Shown: positions 57,508 to 63,684 of the stretch, piece by piece
How positions within the stretch are numbered: position 1 is the stretch's first letter
Layout: every line of letters starts with the position of its first letter
NCBI GenBank assembly: GCA_015852425.1
Contig: JAAAIG010000087.1
Coordinates: forward strand, 1 to 63,684
DNA length: 63,684 bases
Reading direction: 5' to 3'
Source of the DNA: Gryganskiella cystojenkinii
Taxonomy: Eukaryota; Mortierellomycota; Mortierellomycetes; Mortierellales; Mortierellaceae
Made by a program: the position numbers and the translations under genes
Notes under the pieces: generated by a model
Told to the model about the DNA's origin: nothing
What the model saw: only the letters and a program-made list of their open reading frames with translations
The model's database searches: none

Positions 57508-58513
57508 CTCAATTCAACACCGAGAGATCAGCAATGAGCACCATCAGTAAGAATTTCTTGAGGCAACAAAAACAAATCCACTCCCATCCTACGAAAGTGA
57601 ACGAAAGTTGGCTGAGCTGGTCTCTACCTCAATACACCCCCCTCTGCTCTGACTGAATTGGCCTTTTTTGCAACCGATCTCTCTGCTCTTCCGTCTACAA
57701 AGGCAAAGCAACATGTGCGAGTCTTTTGAAAGCCTTTGAATAAGAATAAAGAAAAAAATTCTAGAAATCGGGCTCACATCGGTCTGTCCAAAGACGTGGA
57801 GAATCAAACGCTTTCAGATGCTTACTGGATATCTTTCCCCCTCTTTCGCCTCATTTCATGTGCCTTATGCGCAGGCGCCCGCCTCATCATCTTTTCTCTG
57901 CCCCCCATTCTTTTTTTTTCTGGATGAATGTTCTACTCTTCCTCCTCACCTACCCTGGTACAGCGGCTCTGTTGCCAGGGAATAGAAGGGGAGTGGTACT
58001 GCATTGTTAACAGTTGCTTTTTATTGTTCCTGTTATCATCCTATTCTTTTCTTTTTTTGTCTAATAAAAAGAACCCAGAACTGAATACGCATGTGCTGAC
58101 TTTCTCTTCAAAAAGCTTGGTTACAGCTGCCCGTCAGTAATTTCATTTGTAGAGGACACGATATTGTGGAGCGGAACTGGCCCATGAGTTCCTCTCTATT
58201 TTAAAAACCATTTTTGCATTATTCAAAGTTCCGATAAAGTGATCCCGCTGGACAGTTGACTGTTTACAACCACCGAAAAACTGTATAAAAGGTCTCGACC
58301 CCCACCCCGATTTCATTCTTTTTTTTCTTCTATTATCCTTATCCCTCGATCCTCGCTCACCGCTCTACACGCGTCAACCTTCCTCAACTCGCAGCAGTTG
58401 CCCATCCCCATCGCCACATCTACTGGCCGTCTTATCCAAAACTATCTCAACCTCAACAACCTTTCCCTTCAACCTCTCCCCTCTTTCTTTCACCCTCTCG
58501 AAACTCCTTCATC
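57508..58513. other. Intergenic; promoter of the Lys/Ala-rich secreted gene
   Basis: No supported gene. The right end has a TATA box (58283) and a long C/T-rich leader before ATG 58514. Confidence 0.5.
58283..58290 (+). promoter_or_regulatory. TATA box of the Lys/Ala-rich secreted gene
   Basis: TATAAAAG about 230 bases upstream of ATG 58514, followed by a pyrimidine-rich leader that accounts for the distance. Confidence 0.6.
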
Positions 58514-59888
58514 ATGAGAACCGAAATTTTCGCCTTCTTCTTGGCTATGTTCGCCATGCTCTGCAGTGCTGTCTCGGCCGAATCCGGTCTGGAGGCCCGC
58601 GCTATCAAGGTCACCCCTGCCCCTACTGCTGCCTTTGATGCCACTGTCGCTCTCTTGGTTAGCGAGCATGCCAGTCTCGTTGCCAAGGCCTATGCCGATG
58701 TTTGCACCGATGCCGATATCTCCTCTGCTATCAAGACCGGCATCAATGTTCAGATTACGTGAGTATTTTTTATCATATCTTGCCCTCTTTTTTTCTTACC
58801 ATCCCGACGGCCATTTCTGATTCTTTACCCAACTGAGTGGCGTTTTTGAGTTTTCTACGCGGAGGCCAAGAAAGCAACTTTGTTTGGGATGGGGCGACAC
58901 ACCAATCGTGTTGTGGACGTTGTGTGGGTTGATCCAATGCACAACCGAGTATAAAAAAAAAGAGAGCATCGACTAGCTTTTTGCCAAAGAAAGCAAGACT
59001 GGTTCGAGGCTCTGGTTCGATCCCCCAAAACAGAGCAAGGCGCACAAGAAAGAAGCTCTTTTTTTCTCTCCCTTTCTTTCTTCCAGCCACTCCCACTCAT
59101 AGCCAACAAAAACACAAAAATGCTCTCACAAGAATTCCTCACTTTCGGGCTGTCACATTCACCATTTCCTCTCCACAAACAACAGAAACTCAGCGCGATT
59201 GAATTCAGGAAATTTGATTGGCCAACAGATTGCATCGCTGCATTTTTTTTTGGAAGGGGCGACGTCTGGAGGCGACTTTTGGTGGCAAAAAAAAGAGTGA
59301 TGGACAAGGCGAATGGTTCATGGGCAAACTTCTCGCTATAACCCTTATTCTTCTCCTTGAACCCCGCTCTAACTCTTTTTTCCTTTTTTCATTTATCTCG
59401 CATTTAGCGGCCTCATCAACTTTGATTTCGGTCTCGCCGCCAAGTTGTCCGCTGCTCTCCAGACCTCGATCAAGGCCTCTGTCAAGGCCGAAATCGATGC
59501 CGAGATCAAGTCTCAGTTCACTGCCAACTTGAATGCCAACATTGCTGCCATCATTACCAAGCGTTGCCCCAACCACGACGCCGGCTGCATCAAGGTCCAG
59601 GCCAAGAACATTGTCTCGGATGCCATCAAGCTCACCACCAAGGCCTCTGCTAAAATCTCTGCCAATATCCAGGCTAACTTGAAGGCCAAGGTCAAGGCCG
59701 CCGTCGATCTCCAGGTTAAAAAGTTCTCAGTCAACTTGTGGTTGGTCAAGATCTCGGTCACTGGTGGCGTTGATGTCTCCGAGTCGATTAGCTTGAAGTT
59801 CAAGGCCGCTGTCGGTCTTATCGCCAAGGCCTGCGCTGATCTCACTGTCAAGGAGACCAGCAAGATCAAGGCCATCTGCTCTGTTTAA
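58514..59888 (+). CDS. Secreted Lys/Ala-rich amphipathic protein of unknown function
   Basis: Exons 58514-58758 and 59408-59888, joined in phase 2, give 241 residues; the 649-base intron is the longest of the well-supported ones in the window. The signal peptide is FAFFLAMFAMLCSAVSA. The mature part is dominated by heptad-like Ala/Lys/Ile helices (SIKASVKAEIDAEIKSQF, NLNANIAAIITKRC, AKISANIQANLKAKVKAAVD), which look amphipathic and may bundle or bind membranes or lipids. Cys occur in DVCTD, KRCPNHDAGC, KACAD and AICSV. There is no enzymatic motif. Strong TATA, leader and codon bias suggest high expression. I do not recognise the family. Confidence 0.88.
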
Positions 59889-60495
59889 GAAGAACCAGCT
59901 TTCTTTCTCCAATCCCTATCATAAAACAGCCCTTCATTTCGTTTTCCTCTCCTTGTTATTCCGTCCTCATTAAAAGCTGATGTTGCTTCCTTTCTATCCA
60001 CCAGCGCATTGTCGATCAATGATGGCAATTGTTTCTTAAGCAGTAGTAATAAATATCGAGTAATTTAACTATGCTAATTTATTTTGATTAATTTAATTTA
60101 ATTTTAAATTACTCTAGAACCTCAAATGGATATGGATTTTTTGTCTCTTCACTTGCATTGACTTTCGTCCTCCATTATTTCTCCTCTGCATCAATTCACC
60201 TCCGCATCTCATCTCCCTCTCTCTCTCTCCTTCTCTCCTTTGCTCCCTCACTCCCTTGCACTTCCTTCGTGCCGTATATAATATCTTCTTGCAATTGGAG
60301 AGCTCATTCGTCGTTTTCCTCATATCCTATCCATCGCCTTTCCAACACCGCCTCATCTTTTTTATCCGCATCTTGAACGTTGTTTGTTCTCTTCAGTCTG
60401 TGTTATCCCATTTCATCGAATACTTTCCTATTCGACCAAGGAGACAAAAGTCACTGGCGACAATATCATTACCACAGAACCATCCCTTTCACAAC
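59889..60495. other. Intergenic; leader of the multipass gene
   Basis: An AT-rich stretch (60045-60115) is followed by a pyrimidine-rich leader from about 60170. A TATATAAT element near 60275 may be the core promoter. No gene seen. Confidence 0.45.
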
Positions 60496-63017
60496 ATGGA
60501 GATGGACTCGCCTTACGACGACTGGTCCAGAAACATCCACGCCGTTATCACCTTCCTACAACCATTCTTTGACGACTGGCGGGCTTATGCAGGTCTGGTC
60601 TCATCTTTGCTTGGCATCGGCGTTCTAATCATGGAAAACCAAGTCCTGTTGCGAATGCGCATGGGCCGCTGGGAGATTCTTGGCTACTTTCTCTGTAAGT
60701 GTACTTCTGTCTTGTCTCTTTTTTCTCCCCTTTCTCTCTGCGATGGCTCTACACTGTTTGGCTCACAGCCTCCCACGGGCCGATAAAAGATAGACCAGCA
60801 AATACGCTCTTCGAGAAGCGGGAACTGTTAGTTTATTAGGGTGTACCGTTTATTAGTTGCTTTGGCGGCAACCTTCTTCCGACTCCGCTCTGCAGGGCAC
60901 GTTTCATCTCCACGCTTGAAAATCGCAACTGACATCCTCTGTAATTTTTTTCTAGGGTGTATTGTAAGTGTGAAGCATAACAACGATCAACAGACAACCG
61001 TAGCAAGTGGGATGAAAAGTCAGCACCACACTCTCCGTCGAAAACACCTCGATTTTGGAATATTGTCATGGGTCGACATGAAAGAAAGATTTGGCGGGAC
61101 ACAACAACGGACTTAGTGAGAAGACAGGGACGCTGGGCTAGTAGGAAAAGAAAACAAAAGCTCGCCCCACTCCTGATCTCTGTGGTTTAGCATGACAGGG
61201 TCAAAGGCAGGGCAGGACGAGGGATAGCCTCAAAAGAGATTCTAGGGACAAGGAGAGGCAAAAGAGCAGGTCCCTATTTGCTCATGACCATTGTCCCTGG
61301 CTCTGACCCTACTCACCCTCCCTTGCCCTCGTCACTCCTGGGTTCCGGATTCGATTTTGGAATATTTTTCTTGCAAGATCTCCAACTCTGCTCCCTCGAG
61401 TACGAGTACCAGGACATAATACGACCATAACCCCTGATCATGCTATCCCTTCTTTTTTGTCTATTGTCCATAGATCTCATCCGTACTCGGACCCATTTTT
61501 GACATCGTTGTTATGCTTGGACTGTTAGTCTATTGCCGTCAAAAGAGGTAAAGAACAAATGGACAAACCAATTTTGCTGCAGCCCCCTTTTTGTTGTCGG
61601 CGTTGTTGAAGCGGCTGTTCTTGACATCCATTTCCGAGCGTTGAGCCTTGCTCCAACACAGCCTTCAATTTTTTCTGTTCTCACTCTCCCTTGCTTTTTT
61701 GCATCTGTTACTGATGATTAATCAAATTTCTCTCCTTTGTCTATTGATAGCAATCGCATGCATATTACCAACGAGACCATCGCAAAAGGTAAGCCCAGTG
61801 ATGGCATTTGTGTAAGTAACAAAATTTGCCTACAACAGAAACAGGGTTGAACGGTACTGACTGTTGACTCTCGCATCAACAATAGCGCTTCTTCCACCGC
61901 CTGTCGCAGCCAACTATAGGATCATGGGCGCGGTTTGTGTGACGGCAACGATGCTCACGCTCTGCTCGAATGTCCTGTATATGCTCCGAGGATGGCAGGA
62001 GCCTCTTCCGTTCTACGACTGGTCCTCGAACGGGATCCGTTGGATGACTAGCCAGATCTGGTATGCGATCGGTATGATCTTTTTGTTCCACGTCGTCACT
62101 AGACCCGCCCAGAGTGGTGTTGTCCTCTTTGGAAAGTTCCCCAGAGACTTGTGGTCGTTCAAGGTAAGATATTCAAAATGATACGGAGACTATATTTTCG
62201 TTTCTCTTATCTCTTATGCGATTTTTGGACAGCACGAGACTTAAAGTTCGTTCCTCATCCTGCTTTTTAGTGGTACCTCGGTATACTTTATATTCCCGTC
62301 CACTACATGCTCTTGGAACTCTGCAACGTCCACAAAGACTCTCGCCATATCCTGATTCCTCTCGAGATTGTAGTCGACATTGTCCTGTACAATGGTCCAT
62401 TCCTGGCTGTTCTCTTACGATTGCTCTTCTGGGCATGGAGGGTCGCCTACGACGAGGCTGTTCTTACAGGAGCCATTTATGAAGACGAATCAGGAGATGT
62501 CGAAAGTCCAGCGCTCAGTCTCGGATCCTTCTTCTTCTCGACCTCTGCCTCAAGCACTGCTCAGCGTCGTGCAGGTTCTGCAGGTTCAAGTGGCAACTAT
62601 GTTGGCTTAGCAATGACGGATCTGGACGAGGAGGCCGAAATTGGTCAGAGTCGAGCTCTTTCTAGAGGAACTAGTGGAAGCTCCTCAATATCAGCGCAAC
62701 AGCAATCACACGAGTCAAACGCCCAACCCAAGGGACAGCAGCAGCATCTTCATCCACATGACGCCTTGGCCAAGAATGGCAGTGAATCTCAGAAGCAGCA
62801 GCAGCCTAAAATCCTGCCTCGGATCTCACCTCGATCATCACAAAGGAACTCACCAAGGTCGACCCCTCGTACTTCACCCGGAACTTCCCCTAAGACCAGC
62901 AGCCCACTTCGAAATGTTGTGATTTTCAGCATGGATTCCTCGGATGACGAAGATGAGGATGATGAAGGGAACATCATGCTTGGAGCCGAAGCCGAGGCAC
63001 ACCGACCTCTTGTATAA
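60496..63017 (+). CDS. Multipass membrane protein of unknown family with Ser-Pro-rich tail
   Basis: Six exons (60496-60694, 60956-60963, 61474-61547, 61751-61788, 61886-62163, 62271-63017) give 447 residues. Exon 2 is an 8-base micro-exon (GGTGTATT) that restores phase and places Trp-Cys inside a helix. About seven hydrophobic segments follow one another: AGLVSSLLGIGVLI, YFLWCIISSVLG with FDIVVMLGLLVYC, MGAVCVTATMLTLCSNVLYM, IWYAIGMIFLFHVV, WYLGILYIPVHYMLL and VLYNGPFLAVLLRLLFWAW. The tail of about 200 residues is low-complexity with repeated Ser-Pro/Thr-Pro (SPRSSQRNSPRSTPRTSPG), a likely phosphorylation region, then an acidic stretch (SSDDEDEDDEGN). The topology recalls seven-helix receptors or transporters, but no family motif was recognised. 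Confidence 0.82.
60956..60963 (+). other. 8-base micro-exon
   Basis: GGTGTATT between a TTTCTAG acceptor and a GTAAGT donor. Without it exon 1 (phase 1) cannot join exon 3 (phase 0) in frame. Confidence 0.8.
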
Positions 63018-63684
63018 TGAGAGAGCCACTTCTTATTTTGGTCGTCATTCACATTTTTATACCCACATGCTAAACTAATATCGACCTGAGAACTCTTTTA
63101 TGGCGCTTCATTTCCTCCTGCTCGATCCACTCGCCTTTGGCCTTCCCATCCTTATTTTACCCGTATTTGTAACCCCTGTATTTGTATCAATCATTTAATA
63201 TATCCCATCCTTATGATGTGGCTCAACCTTCAATGTATCAACGCGTGTCTCCATTCCTGGTCAAATTGAAAGAGGACCGATTGTCTATCGTGGACAATGT
63301 CATGAAACGACCGATAAAATGTTGTTGTCGAATGCGTTTGACTTCGGAGATATGAAGAGTGTTCTCTCTGCTCTTTTAGAGAGAAATGTGGTCGTCCCTG
63401 CTCTGTGCGAGTCTGATCGAGATGCCAATGTTCCATAACGATCAGTGACATGTATGGTACACAAACTCTGCGTTTCTCATAAACAGCCTCACCACGGCAC
63501 TTTGCATGGGTATCGCCTTTTTTTTCTCAATTGAGAGAGAATACGAGCGACGGGAATACGCGTCTGAACGAGGTAAATAGGTCACAGTGAACAACCAAGA
63601 CGATAAAGAGGAAATTGGTAGCCAATTGTTCTTTTACCTCGTCGTGCAACTTTTTTTCTTACCCTCCACACACACCCCCCCCCC
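63018..63684. other. 3' flank to the window end, no gene seen
   Basis: No supported coding region. The window ends in a run of ten C preceded by a short CA repeat. Confidence 0.5.

Overview
The window is nuclear DNA of a filamentous, early-diverging fungus. The evidence is dense protein-coding genes with short GT-AG introns (mostly 70-350 bases), pyrimidine-rich leaders, a chitin-deacetylase-type enzyme, fungal-type secreted enzymes and a fungal COPI subunit. I place it in Mucoromycota, probably Mortierellaceae, but that is inference from overall gene style and not from a marker gene. One run of 10 N at 11600-11609 marks an assembly gap. No tRNA, rRNA, CRISPR array or intact transposon was recognised. 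Where exons are given they were read by hand from splice sites, and in each such model the exon lengths add up to one continuous frame.

Layout. 1-550: 3' end of a small unknown gene. 1329-3241 (-): 2OG-Fe(II) oxygenase. 3962-7653 (-): coatomer beta subunit, divergent from 8320-9804 (+) SIL1, the ER Hsp70 exchange factor. 10016-11414 (-): pantoate-beta-alanine ligase. 11926-13899 (-): type II membrane protein with an O-fucosyltransferase-like domain. 14420-17743 (-): LSD1-type histone demethylase with AT-hooks. 19655-21059 (+): secreted RNase T2 with a chitin-binding-like tail. 21530-21958 (+): RAMP4/SERP-like ER protein. 23092-24549 (+): allantoicase. 24867-26960 (-): FAD monooxygenase. 28954-30553 (-): peroxisomal enoyl-CoA reductase ending in SKL. 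32661-34285 (+): CE4 polysaccharide deacetylase. 34474-35573 (-): mitochondrial ribosomal protein uS5. 36016-37221 (+): xanthine/hypoxanthine phosphoribosyltransferase.

38143-46087 is the most unusual part. Six paralogous small secreted cysteine-rich genes form an inverted array, three on the minus strand followed by three on the plus strand, pointing away from a centre near 41.2 kb. The inner four are intact, intronless and mostly have a TATA box 70-130 bases upstream. Both outermost copies are frame-broken.

47547-48809 (-) is a secreted glycerophosphodiesterase. 49.1-54.8 kb looks degenerate: a 179-bp tandem duplication, a broken four-helix membrane gene with a Gln-rich tail, an unknown protein with a triplicated myristoylation-like N-terminus, and an F-box gene carrying a frameshift and a stop. 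56.1 kb has an isolated signal-peptide exon. 58514-59888 (+) is a secreted Lys/Ala-rich amphipathic protein. 60496-63017 (+) is an unknown multipass membrane protein with an 8-base micro-exon.

The conserved genes are mostly housekeeping (secretory pathway, CoA and purine metabolism, chromatin, mitochondrial translation). The novelty lies in the accessory stretch at 38-55 kb.
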